A DNA stretch of 64,000 bases from Bugula neritina (GCA_964035545.1 OZ037772.1:8204889-8268888); one strand, 5' to 3'. Numbered from the stretch's first letter, positions 56,310 through 61,058 are shown. Notes: a model not told the origin generated them from the sequence alone. A program made the numbers and translations.

Positions 56310-56725
56310 TGTGTTATATATAATTTCTTAGTGCTACTACTAGTGAGAAACACATTATTAAAATGTTTTTATAATTATGAGAATAGTGCACTAGACTCTA
56401 TATGCCTGTCATTTTTCTATCAGTATTTTATCTTCTGTTATCAATATACAACTCAGTATTTTCTCCAAACCTTTTTCTTTGTTGCAGACTTGAAAAACTG
56501 ATATTCCTTCAAAAGTTGAATGTAGCCAATAATCACCTGAAATCACTGCCTCCTCAGTAAGTTTTTGTGTGGTACTGTTGTGTTTTACCATAGTAGTATG
56601 TTCATTCTTTTTCGGTCTGGAATCAAAGTTTTTTCTAACTCACTTTTATTTTCTAGACTGCCTAAGCTCCAATATCTGACTGAGTTTGAGTATTCTAACA
56701 ACCCGCTGACTATTACTCCAAAGCA
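26276..56725 (+). CDS. Large gene: four tandem in-frame helical modules followed by nine leucine-rich repeats (continues right)
   Basis: I read 28 exons: exon 1 (26276-26357), modules 1-4 (four exons each), a Lys-rich linker exon, a 75-residue exon, and nine LRR exons. Module ends and starts are all phase 1, so splicing from one module to the next keeps frame; modules 2-4 show no first exon of their own. That argues for one gene of about 1,700 codons rather than four tandem genes. Each module is a roughly 252-residue, probably helical domain plus three short exons ending in a conserved 'EQHxLWSAANS' block. I recognise no nucleotide-binding, death or TIR domain. LRRs usually bind proteins, so an immune or scaffold role is conceivable but is only inference. 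No signal peptide is seen; the start MGKLMGKLSGK is basic. The last donor is at 56726, so more exons should follow beyond Gypsy-2. Confidence 0.7.
26482..28304 (+). CDS. Module 1 (exons 26482-27236, 27347-27417, 27697-27759, 28180-28304)
   Basis: The large exon (755 nt, phases 1 to 0) encodes DIPICTVLTNRIEVLLKQT..., LPQTGRIIIENIREDELET, FPTLDVFEVTEQARE, GLVSGLLLNVMQNREFLF and FTDRYTACVKFFVDDF. It is Leu/Glu/Lys-rich and probably all-helical. Three short exons follow (71, 63 and 125 nt), encoding MLLELKPTAEELRCTLNVYD, LIKGYKEKGAFTPKEVNFLA and EQHSLWSAANSHLENLL, ending TTEEGITGQ. All sites are GT-AG and the frame is open throughout. Function unknown. Confidence 0.8.
28305..29870. other. Intron between modules 1 and 2, with a MITE
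   Basis: Contains fold-back MITE copy 2 (28799-29146) and low-complexity ttggaaaatagacaattgg-type units at 28400-28530 and 29390-29480. The same arrangement recurs after modules 2 and 3, so the intron was duplicated together with the module. Confidence 0.7.
28799..29146. mobile_element. Fold-back MITE copy 2
   Basis: ggtaaaagtgggactgataa... at the left and ...ccatttttaccggaca at the right, with the same C-rich centre as copy 1. Confidence 0.8.
29871..31684 (+). CDS. Module 2 (exons 29871-30625, 30735-30805, 31087-31149, 31560-31684)
   Basis: Exon sizes are exactly those of module 1 (755, 71, 63, 125 nt) with the same phases. Small differences include NIGENKVETLSSAVSLCLDD and WSTANSHLANLL. 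Intron sequences are clearly more diverged from module 1 than those of module 3 are. The frame is open and splice sites are intact, so I treat it as functional. Confidence 0.8.
31685..31972. mobile_element. Intron 5' part and left half of fold-back MITE copy 3, cut by Gypsy-1
   Basis: The MITE starts near 31863 (ggtaaaattgacactggtg) and stops at the 4-bp target site cact (31969-31972). Its other half resumes at 39297 with cactgatggtaaatttt. Restoring continuity gives the same order as copies 2 and 4. Confidence 0.8.
31973..32534 (+). repeat. Gypsy-1 5' LTR
   Basis: TGTGATAG...TTACTACA. It contains TATAAAA at 32356-32362 and AATAAA at 32442-32447, a normal promoter and poly(A) spacing for an LTR. 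Confidence 0.95.
32536..32553 (+). other. Gypsy-1 primer-binding site
   Basis: TGGTGGCAGCGGTGGGAT, one base after the LTR. It is complementary to the 3' end of animal tRNA-Leu (...ATCCCACCGCTGCCACCA). Confidence 0.75.
32585..33490 (+). CDS. Gypsy-1 gag (301 codons)
   Basis: Nucleocapsid and capsid precursor of the retrotransposon. The ATG at 32585 has a good context (gcaATGG). A capsid-like helical region includes FGGEGDVEQFIREFQDVATI. The single CCHC zinc knuckle CWGCGAQGHVRRHC lies about 25 residues from the end. The frame is intact to its stop at 33490. Confidence 0.9.
   Translation: MASGDSAPEAATPPALTVEALVTVLQGLRGQGQASPGDRYRLQPPNFGGEGDVEQFIREFQDVATIAEWPVRVRILQLRACLTGRAKSFALGPDEEHIMRALRARFGLTAEEAADRLQIMKRDLKTPLEDHANEVERLAQAAFGQATGDDRKRLVYNAFFWSVNHPDLQRYWLAAKVNSIEEALEMGKAYFQVEEPRRPSYTARQVVEEHEETTPLPTPQVAAAATKSPEQTQLTMLLDMMKGLQATVTKLQNEQADRRAPRSRDNPVRPSLLTCWGCGAQGHVRRHCPRGQGPLNTQGSR
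33637..34419 (+). CDS. Gypsy-1 aspartic protease region (frame broken at the end)
   Basis: Contains the retropepsin motif FLLDTGCTTNLLSR and the second-lobe segment AILGMPFLEKH. Compared with Gypsy-2, an extra base near 34290 pushes the frame out of register; the tail beyond that point is out-of-frame sequence ending at 34419. Confidence 0.8.
   Translation: MSLETRMQLEEAGWQAPRRSRRPQGLPDPPAWPLQNRFAGLPEEVVEEDSAYSQEYPKLPSRPQKTPVVSKTKRRPAVRTQVVSPPETDRSRSTQPYGSSYFLPGKISGKAATFLLDTGCTTNLLSRHLFDTLGARERASLEPYEGAHGTLADGSCIPFYGVISLPGRVRDQAIHETFIVSQLKEDAILGMPFLEKHQCHMDFQKSVVVMAGKELVCIEQVRKALGGRSPGSAGLHGSGEIPGDSSLQSQLQGDRRPGGG
34280..35179 (+). pseudogene. Gypsy-1 reverse transcriptase, first part, ending at an in-frame stop
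   Basis: RT fingers and palm start: LIEPAHGAWSSPVVLVKKKD, WRFCVDYRRLNSVTIQDAYP, STLDLLSGYWQVPL, FITRDGLWK, then TAG at 35177-35179. The same frame resumes after the stop with KVLPFGLTSAPATFQRLM. The stop occupies a position that is Trp or Phe in related elements. Confidence 0.85.
35180..35917 (+). pseudogene. Gypsy-1 RT palm, thumb and RNase H part
   Basis: Carries the RT catalytic motif YLDDVIVI, then ATDPEKVQAVKEW and the RNase H start ILDTDASDHSVGAVL. Near 35869, compared with Gypsy-2, about 20 bases are missing, shifting frame and removing part of RNase H. Confidence 0.85.
35893..38388 (+). CDS. Gypsy-1 RNase H end, integrase and 3' Pro-rich extension
   Basis: Begins in RNase H (RTDHASLIWL). 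The integrase zinc domain (HKQAHSGVSRVIRCLRLRWY to CEVCQ) is followed by the catalytic DDE core: VAVDLVGPMPL, IHTDQGAQF and GNGVVERNN. The C-terminal domain has KFVGPYCVVEVLP. About 250 further residues are Pro/Glu/Gln-rich with no membrane segment. An overlapping frame (38196-38546) continues the 3' region. Confidence 0.85.
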   Translation: MRTDHASLIWLCKRAEPLSQVARWLEILAEFSYRIEHRAGRKHGNADGMSRRPVGDCKQCLHIEKRDGGPARLDVETELGEGAVYRWEHGHLRTETHSDDVQALHANPTLYQNVKELCRLQETLPGAVADIFRAKKEGRRPSEEQQRQGDIEFQLLCRRWDALKVSPDGLLMITLAADNRQQERDRVVCPRALRRELIWDTHKQAHSGVSRVIRCLRLRWYWPGMTRDVRLRVRQCEVCQASKHGRPTETTGRRRLYAGRPWQVVAVDLVGPMPLSARGNTWILVLTDHFTRWADALAIPDATAPTVARTLDQHVFCYLGLPEQIHTDQGAQFQSQLMGDLCRIWGVNQSRTTPDHPQGNGVVERNNRMLGDALRSLLLGRGQEEWDVVLPQIMRAYRSTPHSATQETPNFLMLGRETRVPEHLTYHVPAPESPVHEYVEGLIDIMGKAHDALRTKQWQTRTEDLEEPPLYQVGDWVWMVSYRRRRGQSAKLQPKFVGPYCVVEVLPNHTYRVERSGQVSVQSEQRLKPYHASPDAVGEAPPLLEPHRQPNRRGRATQPREVEIVVPRESDQEQAALIEQLERQQREEREQEQRQALGPPPSLGEDTPTPVLGEGGDPPTRVAQEPPTPQVPVPIERSQRSRRPPRYLADYAVGHLEWPPHEDNPPSTDDHPILAGNSLHHPGEFHQEEDFTQLARELQLKLNSNPDTPKYNLNTVIQTLASAMGITSPDTQTEERKDTEEASRSDSPPPPAPVLAPAASSTTPPLPRCVPPALVALTPNRLSSSSQLGRSRAIYTATTSQAETKRTLQYWQCLGPWSPASIGYLEHQATR
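38196..38546 (+). CDS. Gypsy-1 3' accessory frame (possible)
   Basis: A 116-codon frame overlapping the end of the integrase frame, acidic, ending before the polypurine tract. No domain recognised. It may be a frame-shifted end of the preceding 3' extension. Confidence 0.35.
   Translation: MCSASVSGPDPEPVELQLTAGEEQGNLYGDHLAGRDEEDSPILAMPRALVARQYWISGAPGNQIEEQTQPTHPQLPRHGQSMALPYRECVLDSAIEAWSHILDPSTEEIESLVHHL
38725..38734 (+). other. Gypsy-1 polypurine tract
   Basis: GGGGGGAGAA directly before the 3' LTR; primes plus-strand synthesis in LTR elements. Confidence 0.8.
38735..39296 (+). repeat. Gypsy-1 3' LTR
   Basis: 562 bp, matching the 5' LTR except at two positions seen by eye (tatttcatc/tattttatc and gtatttaatg/gtatttgatg). 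Confidence 0.95.
39297..40516. other. Rest of the intron between modules 2 and 3, with right half of MITE copy 3
   Basis: MITE copy 3 ends near 39519 (taccggaca). ttggaaaatagac-type units follow at 39770-39880. The stretch from about 39300 to 40516 is almost a copy of 43310-44525 upstream of module 4. Confidence 0.75.
40517..42340 (+). CDS. Module 3 (exons 40517-41271, 41383-41453, 41731-41793, 42216-42340)
   Basis: The same four exon sizes and phases as modules 1 and 2. Introns are very like those of module 1, while the exon 1 sequence and upstream intron are very like module 4. Sequence landmarks include TVKESGYSVTELVETTQRLA, GEDKLETLSSAISLLLDD and FSPEAVVESLNQIYRMKED. All splice sites are intact and the frame is open. 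Confidence 0.8.
42610..42958 (-). mobile_element. Solo LTR related to the Gypsy-2 LTR
   Basis: 349 bp with ends tgtagt...actaca and a 4-bp duplication atag (42606-42609 and 42959-42962). Module 1's intron has the uninterrupted empty site (ccaaaatagcttattgg at about 28565). On the minus strand it starts tgtagtgggtcacgcaatgt and ends with ctcacgcacagtaattgcac plus aaatactaca, closely matching the Gypsy-2 LTR ends. Confidence 0.88.
43191..43529. mobile_element. Fold-back MITE copy 4
   Basis: ggtaaaagtgggactgataa at the left and ccatttttaccggaca at the right, with the same C-rich centre as the other copies. Confidence 0.8.
44526..46205 (+). CDS. Module 4 (exons 44526-45277, 45482-45555, 45797-45847, 46105-46205), mosaic
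   Basis: The large exon is nearly identical to module 3 until its last codons (CFPLHNKM here, CFPLQPKQE in 3). The three short exons are clearly homologous but strongly diverged and of different size (74, 51, 101 nt): LDSCLSAEELSCTVTAYDV, LIHGLEGKPEDVNLLA and KEQHNLWSAANSLLGELQAS. Phases are unchanged. The similarity break falls at the exon/intron boundary, as if the large exon and its upstream intron were replaced by a copy of module 3 while the short exons stayed ancestral. Confidence 0.82.
46359..46415 (+). CDS. Lys-rich linker exon
   Basis: 57 nt, phases 1 to 1, encoding DPKTQKKKAQKRKDAPPSK: a strongly basic linker that could also act as a nuclear localisation signal. Acceptor tgttttag, donor GTTAGT. 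It joins module 4 to the 75-residue exon across the 7.8-kb intron. Confidence 0.6.
46416..47339. other. Left part of the 7.8-kb intron
   Basis: AT-rich sequence without a recognised gene. The whole intron (46416-54182) is mostly mobile DNA: a LINE fossil split by Gypsy-3. Confidence 0.5.
47340..49082 (-). pseudogene. Degenerate LINE reverse transcriptase (minus strand)
   Basis: Read on the minus strand with several frame changes and stops, the order of RT landmarks is that of a non-LTR retrotransposon: NDKAPKEVI (near 48890), CNSYCGISLL (near 48710), FINLTKSFDSL (near 48510, RT motif A), YLSFTISASHSLEP and KWQDIILNTGILQ (near 47830). The pattern follows the common metazoan '(N)YRGISLLS ... 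FIDLTKAFD ... YLGSTLSR ... KWQDxIPNTEVL' LINE. An upstream piece continues at 53647-53990 on the far side of Gypsy-3. Confidence 0.75.
49083..49203 (-). repeat. Gypsy-3 3' LTR (short, 121 bp)
   Basis: Identical to the copy at 53526-53646. Contains a small palindrome, ccgcatgtgcgg, able to form a hairpin. Confidence 0.93.
49204..49215 (-). other. Gypsy-3 polypurine tract
   Basis: Minus strand agaaagagagg directly before the 3' LTR. Confidence 0.75.
49420..53484 (-). CDS. Gypsy-3 gag-pol polyprotein, 1354 codons
   Basis: One frame carries the whole retrotransposon polyprotein. In order: a gag domain (MAKFNPPAEFDFLPEKWAEW, residues from 19), two CCHC knuckles (CGRCGHNTHRFGKC and CHKCQKRGHFARVC, about 230-265), protease (FKLDTGADVTIIP, about 325), RT (WCSPMVIVPK, FSKLDANSGFYQIPL, LPFGLSSSPE, and catalytic VHMDDVCVWG, about 480-610), RNase H (IQTDACRNGIGAVL and TDHKPLIPLL), integrase zinc domain (HQGHLGVTK to CNTCR) and DDE core (LGSDLFFV, VSDNGPQYA and NGEAERAVQ). 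Fusing gag with pol is unlike Gypsy-1 and -2. Met 19 at 53430 may be the real start; Met 1 lies only 24 bases from the primer site. Confidence 0.95.
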   Translation of the reverse strand: MPSAVLGFLFLRYCQFTVMAKFNPPAEFDFLPEKWAEWAKRWSRYRQISKLDKEEEGIQINSFLYCMGPTSESIFSSLGLSEENKKKYNEVLAGFENYFSPKKYVIYERAKFFKRDQQQAESVEHYIRALNELADKCDFGDKRSEQIRDRLVVGIADQGLSREMQKMDIDQLTEATAVAMARQAEQVDKNVKELYNDVKSLDAVRVSSSKHKHSTQQSKAANSAQADANPCGRCGHNTHRFGKCPAQDSVCHKCQKRGHFARVCRSKGGAVQSVEENDYDQPTSNVEPCNKGQYFLGEVTDRDVNVEWTKSVVVDQLLVPVRFKLDTGADVTIIPQQLCKSVQLKQPDKSLFGPSNSQIPVLGYFDSTLSVGRYKVADRLYVVAHNKALLSRRACVGLGLVSCNTQLDCVTESADKFRNEFPSLFSGLGKMSQEAEIQVNTGSPPHAICVPRSVPYPLLDKVKAELDEMVELGVTFSVSEPTDWCSPMVIVPKASGRIRICVDYTQLNKVVRREVYPMAHVDSSLAKLGNGKVFSKLDANSGFYQIPLSKSSKLLTTFLTPFGRYAYHRLPFGLSSSPEIYAKVVSQVLCGLEGVIVHMDDVCVWGNTVEEHDARVRAVLRRMSDAGMTMNSSKCEFSKSSIKFLGHSISDKGIQANPEAVQGIRDFRTPRSVSDVRSFLGMANQLSKFTPKLAELSRPLRDLLCKTSPWFWGEAQSIAFARIKEELSKDFVLAAYDPKAETTIQTDACRNGIGAVLLQLQPDGSKRVVAAASRALTDTEMRYATIEQEALGVVWACTKFRNYITGITVKIQTDHKPLIPLLNEIELDKLTVRIQRFRMRLMRFAYVVEHIAGKDNVLADALSRSQASPSVDEVAFVEEVELAVKEGHKLFASSQRLVQLAKLQRADEVLAQVIKFVETSWPEYLTNQDILLRPYFESRSLISIQDGLLALGDRIVIPQVERLEVLRTIHQGHLGVTKCRARARQYVWWPGISQQIADMVRQCNTCRMHANVVVEPLMVAEFPQRPWEKLGSDLFFVHDRWYLLVVDYYSRFVEVALLAELTSKEVISHMRSIFARHGVPDVLVSDNGPQYASHEFKLFVSSYQFAHVTSSPKHPQANGEAERAVQTVKSLLKKETDPYLALLAYRSSPLENGLSPAELLMGRKLKTTVPALPKLLIPQPVERLAVQEKEELKRSQVKENFDIRHKVAQLPPLKRGDRVRIRDLNRDAVVIQQCAPRSYTVQDTGGTELRRNRRSLTPTHSSPVMSLASDLAVQFKDQPIHSSPRQTTVFGGQAQQSPSDSRLDVQPRERPVSPHQAFVPLDRAKQTHSVSSSAVRLSKTRSGREVRAPLKLDL
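53508..53525 (-). other. Gypsy-3 primer-binding site
   Basis: Minus strand TGGTGACCAGTACGAAGT starts right after the 5' LTR. TGG marks the CCA-end complement; I do not assign the tRNA. Confidence 0.7.
53526..53646 (-). repeat. Gypsy-3 5' LTR (121 bp)
   Basis: Identical to the 3' LTR; the target duplication tttag follows at 53647-53651. Confidence 0.93.
53647..54182 (-). other. Right part of the 7.8-kb intron, with the 5' remainder of the LINE fossil
   Basis: 53647-53990 on the minus strand is a degenerate reading sequence in line with the LINE piece at 47340-49082. The rest is AT-rich intron up to the acceptor ttttgtag at 54182. Confidence 0.5.
54183..54408 (+). CDS. 75-residue exon preceding the LRRs
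   Basis: 226 nt, phases 1 to 2. It encodes CYKCWFRHSGMDPVVSQISE, then KKEILRTMGQHTITDLKIEG and SLTNPNSLEV. The last part (ITDLKIEGDIPSAI, VTNLCVRSLTNPNSLEV) may be an N-terminal cap or a degenerate first LRR. No family recognised. Confidence 0.75.
54707..56725 (+). CDS. Nine leucine-rich repeats, one exon per repeat
   Basis: Exons 54707-54775, 54907-54978, 55128-55196, 55391-55459, 55702-55770, 55858-55926, 56112-56180, 56488-56556 and 56657-56725. Eight are exactly 69 nt (23 codons), one is 72, and all have phase-2 boundaries, so each is a symmetric cassette. The repeat pattern is L-x2-L-x2-L-N-V-S-x-N-x-L-x3-P, e.g. LIFLRSLNVSHNRLRALPE and LVYLHTLNLSHNRMQHLDD. This is the typical/SDS22-like short LRR rather than the 28-residue NLR type. 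LRRs form a solenoid for protein binding. The final donor GTAAGT at 56726 implies further exons to the right. Confidence 0.92.
56255..56312. repeat. (GTGC)n microsatellite in an LRR intron
   Basis: gtgcgtgcgtgc repeated about 14 times. Confidence 0.97.
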
Positions 56726-57376
56726 GTAAGTTGTTATTCATTAGTGTTTTATTATCATAATGTTATAGTTCCCAGTATTGTGGGTTTCAGTGTGTAATCG
56801 AGTTATTGCATAACATGTAATCCAAATCAACTCTGCGATTGTAGTTCAGATTATAGGAATATATTTATACAAACAAACACACAATAAAAACTCTACATCT
56901 ATTCAGATACGTTACAACAACTCAGCACAGTGTTTCTAGTTTGCCTGTTTACTAACAACTGCTCTACTACGCGGGAAGTCACAGTTCTAATAAAAATTGA
57001 CGATTCCTATTAGAGGGTTTGTTATCTCGGGTCATCTTCTATACACGCAGTGACCCCGCATTACAGTCAGAAGAGAATTAATGTTCTCCCCCTTTAATTA
57101 TGACGATAATCCATCGAGCCACCACAATAAATCTACAATCAAAATGTTCTTCAATTCATCATGAATTAGTAAAGTCAATAAGTTTTTATACATGCAAACG
57201 AATAAGTTTATGAAATCTTTTTAACAGGCTACTGCCGTCACAATACTCATGTTAAAGCAATTAGAGAAACATTTTGTTTTATTTATTCATTAAGGAATAA
57301 AGTTCATTTAACTACTTTTAGACGATTTATAATAAGTTTGCTCTGTTAATATCATTCATCCAGGTTTCGAGCATAT
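56726..57376. other. Intron after the last visible LRR exon
   Basis: AT-rich, no exon or element recognised up to the Gypsy-2 LTR. Confidence 0.5.
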
Positions 57377-57663
57377 TGTAGTGGAGCACGCAATATGCGC
57401 ATCCACGTGTTCCCTAGCCAATTAGAGATGCGTCAGGTGACAACCCCCAGCGATGCGTAACGAGAGAGTAGTCAGTAGAGAGAGCGTACTAGCATTTGAA
57501 AAATGTAATACTTTTAATCCGTGTGCTTTCTTATATCATTTTATTAGTATGTAATTATAAATAAATCTCTTCTAATCTTATCAAAAGCCCTATATTGCGG
57601 TGGATAACCAAGTCATAATTACAAGCTAGGAACTCACGCACAGTATTTGCACGAATTACTACA
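57377..57663 (+). repeat. Gypsy-2 5' LTR (287 bp)
   Basis: tgtagtggagcacgcaatat ... acgaattactaca. AATAAA at 57560-57565. Ends match the solo LTR at 42610-42958. Confidence 0.88.
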
Positions 57664-57664
57664 G

Positions 57665-57682
57665 TGGTGGCAGCGGTGAGAT
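57665..57682 (+). other. Gypsy-2 primer-binding site
   Basis: TGGTGGCAGCGGTGAGAT, one base after the LTR; differs from the Gypsy-1 site at a single position, so probably also tRNA-Leu. Confidence 0.75.
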
Positions 57683-57724
57683 ACTAGCTATTGTATGGAG
57701 ACGATGGAAAAACATTAGAACATC

Positions 57725-58726
57725 ATGGCCGAAAGTGCAGCTTCAACTGAAGAAGGTGAGCGAGACATTATCATAAACTCTCTCGGGGCCGAAGAGGAGG
57801 CATATAAATATACATTAGAGGCTCCCGTCTTCACGGGCCTTGAAGATGTTGAACAATTTATTCGAGAATTCCGTGAAGTTGCAGCCATTACAAGATGGCC
57901 ACCGAGAGTAGCCCTGATAAAGCTACGAATGGCACTGACGGAGCAAGCCAAGCCGTACGGGCTGAGACCTAGCGTAGACGGGATCATTGCTGCGCTACGG
58001 GCCCGTTTTGGCATACCTGTCGCCGACGCCAAAGCCCGTTTGCAGGGACTGCTCCGCAAAACATGTACACCGTTCCCGGACCACCCTACTCTGGTGAAGA
58101 GACTGGCACAGATCGCGTATAGCGACCTGCCAGAAACACACAGACGGCGCTATACATTCGAGGCTTTTGTACAATCCCTCAACGACTTGGACCTCCACCA
58201 CCAGTTACAAGCGAGAGGAGTGACCACGATAGAGGCTGCAATTCAGGAAAGCGAGGCTTATCTAGGAGCCGAGCAACTCTATAGAACGGTAAAGGCTATC
58301 CCGCAGACCACTAGGGAACCAGACCATCCGGTCCGAGTGGCTGCCGCTACCACTAGCCCCTCTTTGGAGATAGAGGTCGACCGCTTAATGACTATGCTGG
58401 GACAGTTGGTGGCGACCATAACATACAGCAATCCCATGGAGTACAAGAGACCAACAGTAAAAACCCCCAGACCGGCTACTCGTTGCTGGAGATGCGGCAC
58501 CAGGGGACACCGCCGCTCGAGCTGCCCACGACCTAGGAAGCAGCAGAAACCCCACGATCCCCGGAAGCCCCCAGAGCTCCGCGGACCAAAGCAGAGAGGA
58601 AAACGGGGTGGATACCGCCAGGCATCCGTACGGACCCGGCGGTACGCCCTCCACCAGTGGCAAACACTTCGTAGGAACCAGCCAGCCAGGACGACCACAA
58701 GAACCCTTCTCACTGCCTCTCACTAA
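57725..58726 (+). CDS. Gypsy-2 gag (333 codons)
   Basis: Starts at ATG 57725 (good context). Capsid-like FTGLEDVEQFIREFREVAAI aligns with Gypsy-1 gag. The CCHC knuckle CWRCGTRGHRRSSC is followed by a basic tail. Unlike pol, this frame has no premature stop. Confidence 0.88.
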   Translation: MAESAASTEEGERDIIINSLGAEEEAYKYTLEAPVFTGLEDVEQFIREFREVAAITRWPPRVALIKLRMALTEQAKPYGLRPSVDGIIAALRARFGIPVADAKARLQGLLRKTCTPFPDHPTLVKRLAQIAYSDLPETHRRRYTFEAFVQSLNDLDLHHQLQARGVTTIEAAIQESEAYLGAEQLYRTVKAIPQTTREPDHPVRVAAATTSPSLEIEVDRLMTMLGQLVATITYSNPMEYKRPTVKTPRPATRCWRCGTRGHRRSSCPRPRKQQKPHDPRKPPELRGPKQRGKRGGYRQASVRTRRYALHQWQTLRRNQPARTTTRTLLTASH

Positions 58727-58919
58727 TCGCTTCGGTCCGCTACCAGAAATAGAGCCGACCAGCGAGGCCCCTACGGGCATCAGAGGGGATCAATCCACCC
58801 CTCCGCAAGGAAACTTTCACCGGCCCCGCTAACCGCGGAACAAACGGGCACAGCCCCGTTCGGCCGAGACCGAGCACGCTGGGGGAGTACGGGTACAGCC
58901 TCACGGAGATAGCTACTTC

Positions 58920-59855
58920 TTGCCAGGGAAGGTGGCTAGCAAAGCTGTCACCTTTCTGCTAGACTCCGGGTGTACCACTAATCTCCTCAGCCGTCGAGTC
59001 TTCAACACCCTCCCCTCTAGGGAGAGGGGAGCCTTAGCTCCCTATACCGGGGAACCAGGCACCCTAGCTGACGGGTCGCGGATTCCATTCTACAGTGTTA
59101 TAGAGCTGATTGGGCGCGTCCGCGACCAGGCTATTCAGGAAACCTTCGTCATCAGCCAACTCGAGGAGGATGCTATTCTAGGAACGCCGTTCTTGAAGAG
59201 ACACGGTTGCCGCATTGACTTTAGCAAGTCAGCCATGCTGATGGCCGACAAGGAACTCGCCTGTGTCGACAAGTTCGGTCGCCCCCTAGTGGGAGGCGTG
59301 CAGGTAGTACGGAACTGTACCATACTCGGCCGCTCCCGGACTACCATTCACTGTAGAGTGAACAATAGCCAACTCTCGGGGTTAGGGGTTGTCGAAGGTG
59401 CGCACAAGAGAATCCAACTCGCCAGCAGTCTTAACCGGCTGACTGACCGAGGAGAGATCTTGGTGCAGTGTGTCAACCCTTTCTCCGAAGCGGTACAATT
59501 ACCGTCAGGATCCATGCTGCGCCGTTTCCACTCCATCCAGGAGGAGGATATAGGGCCGTCGCTGGGAGCTGCGACGGAAGGTCCCCAACAGAGCCCGTCA
59601 GTTAGGCGGGGGACCGTCCAACAACACGTTCAAGAGCTATACCAGGCAGCGTGTGACGGCTGCGTGGGCAACGGAGAGCGCCAGGCCATGGCTCAGTTGC
59701 TACGTGAATATAGCGACGTGTTCAGCAGTGGGGACCATGACGTAGGCCTAACGACGGCCGTTCGTCATGAGATACCGCTGGCTGCCGGGACTACCCCTAT
59801 CCGACAACCTACTCGGAGGTTGGGACCCGAGAAGGAAAAGGAGGTCAGCCAATAA
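58920..59855 (+). CDS. Gypsy-2 protease and RT N-terminal part, ending at a stop
   Basis: Retropepsin motif FLLDSGCTTNLLSR (DSG instead of DTG), then AILGTPFLKRH, KFGRPLVGGVQVVRNC, and IRQPTRRLGPEKEKEVSQ ending at TAA 59853-59855. Gypsy-1 has CAG at this position. Confidence 0.85.
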   Translation: MPGKVASKAVTFLLDSGCTTNLLSRRVFNTLPSRERGALAPYTGEPGTLADGSRIPFYSVIELIGRVRDQAIQETFVISQLEEDAILGTPFLKRHGCRIDFSKSAMLMADKELACVDKFGRPLVGGVQVVRNCTILGRSRTTIHCRVNNSQLSGLGVVEGAHKRIQLASSLNRLTDRGEILVQCVNPFSEAVQLPSGSMLRRFHSIQEEDIGPSLGAATEGPQQSPSVRRGTVQQHVQELYQAACDGCVGNGERQAMAQLLREYSDVFSSGDHDVGLTTAVRHEIPLAAGTTPIRQPTRRLGPEKEKEVSQ

Positions 59856-59867
59856 GTCCGGGATCTT

Positions 59868-60155
59868 TTGGACCGCGGCCTCATAGAGCCAGCACATGGT
59901 GCGTGGAGCTCGCCGGTCGTCCTGGTCCGAAAGAAAGACGGCAGTTGGCGGTTCTGTGTGGATTATCACAAACTAAATAGCGTGACCATACAGGACGCCT
60001 ACCCCTTACCCAGGATCGACGAGTCTCTGGACGCCTTAGCAGGCAGCAAGTACTTCAGTACGCTAGACTTGCTGAGCGGTTACTGGCAGGTCTCCCTCAG
60101 TCTCGAGGCCCAGGAGAAGGCGGCGTTCATCACGCGGGACGGCTTGTGGAAGTGA
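59868..60155 (+). pseudogene. Gypsy-2 RT fragment
   Basis: LIEPAHGAWSSPVVLVRKKD through STLDLLSGYWQVSL and FITRDGLWK, then TGA. The stop is at the same codon as the TAG of Gypsy-1 (35177). Confidence 0.85.
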
Positions 60156-60677
60156 AAAGTCCTCCCCTTTGGACTGACTTCCGCCCCCGCCACGTTCTAG
60201 AGGCTCATGGAACAGGTCCTCAGCAAACTCCACTGGAAGACACTGCTGGTATACCTTGATGACGTCATCGTGATCTCCCCAGACTTCCAGACACACGTCA
60301 GTCGTCTGTGGGAGGTCTTCGAATGACTCAGAGGTGCCAATCTGAAGCTCAAACCCTCGAAGTGCGCTCTCTTGCAGTTGGAGGTGAAGTACCTGGGACA
60401 CATCGTCAGCCGTCACGGTGTGGCGACGGATCCCGAAAAGGTATGAGCTATAGAAGATTGGGTCACCCCCCAGGATTTGACCGGACTTCGGGCATTCCTC
60501 GGGCTGGTGGGGTATTACCGGCAATACATACCAGACTTTGCGGGGGTAGTGCAGCCGTTAAATCGGCTCACCGCAAAGGGGGTGACCTAGCAGTGGACTT
60601 CCATCGAACAGACGGCGTTCGACTGCCTCAAGGGCCGCCTACTAGAGGCCTCCCTCCTAGCCTACCCAGACCCTGCC
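60156..60677 (+). pseudogene. Gypsy-2 RT palm and thumb, riddled with stops
   Basis: KVLPFGLTSAPATF, then a stop, RLMEQVLSKLHWKTLLVYLDD with the catalytic YLDD, and further stops where Gypsy-1 has CGT, CAA and TGG. All are reachable by one or two transitions from CAG, CGA or TGG. Confidence 0.8.
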
Positions 60678-61058
60678 TTGGAGTACATCCTGGATACTGA
60701 CGCCAGTGACCAAAACGTCGGCGCTGTGCTGTCCCAGGTGCAGGAGGGCCGCGAAGTAGTCGTGGCCTACTACAGTAAGTTTCTCTCGCCCACCGAACGA
60801 AATTACTGCACTACCCGAAAGGAACTGCTGGCAGTAATCAAGTCGGTGAAGCACTTCAGACCTTATCTGTACGGCAGGAAGTTCCGGCTGCGGACAGACC
60901 ACGCCTCCTTGATTTGGTTGTGCAAGAGAGCAGAACCGTCCAGCCAGGTCGCCAGGTGGCTCGAGGTCCTGGCCGAGTTCTCTTACCGGATCGAACATCG
61001 GCCCGGTAAAAAACACGGCAATGCCGACGGACTGAGCCGGCAGCCGGACGAGGGGTGA
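60678..61058 (+). pseudogene. Gypsy-2 RNase H
   Basis: ILDTDASDQNVGAVLSQVQE, KELLAVIKSVKHFRPYLYGR and LRTDHASLIWLCKRAEP. It retains the block that is deleted from Gypsy-1 near 35869. Confidence 0.85.
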
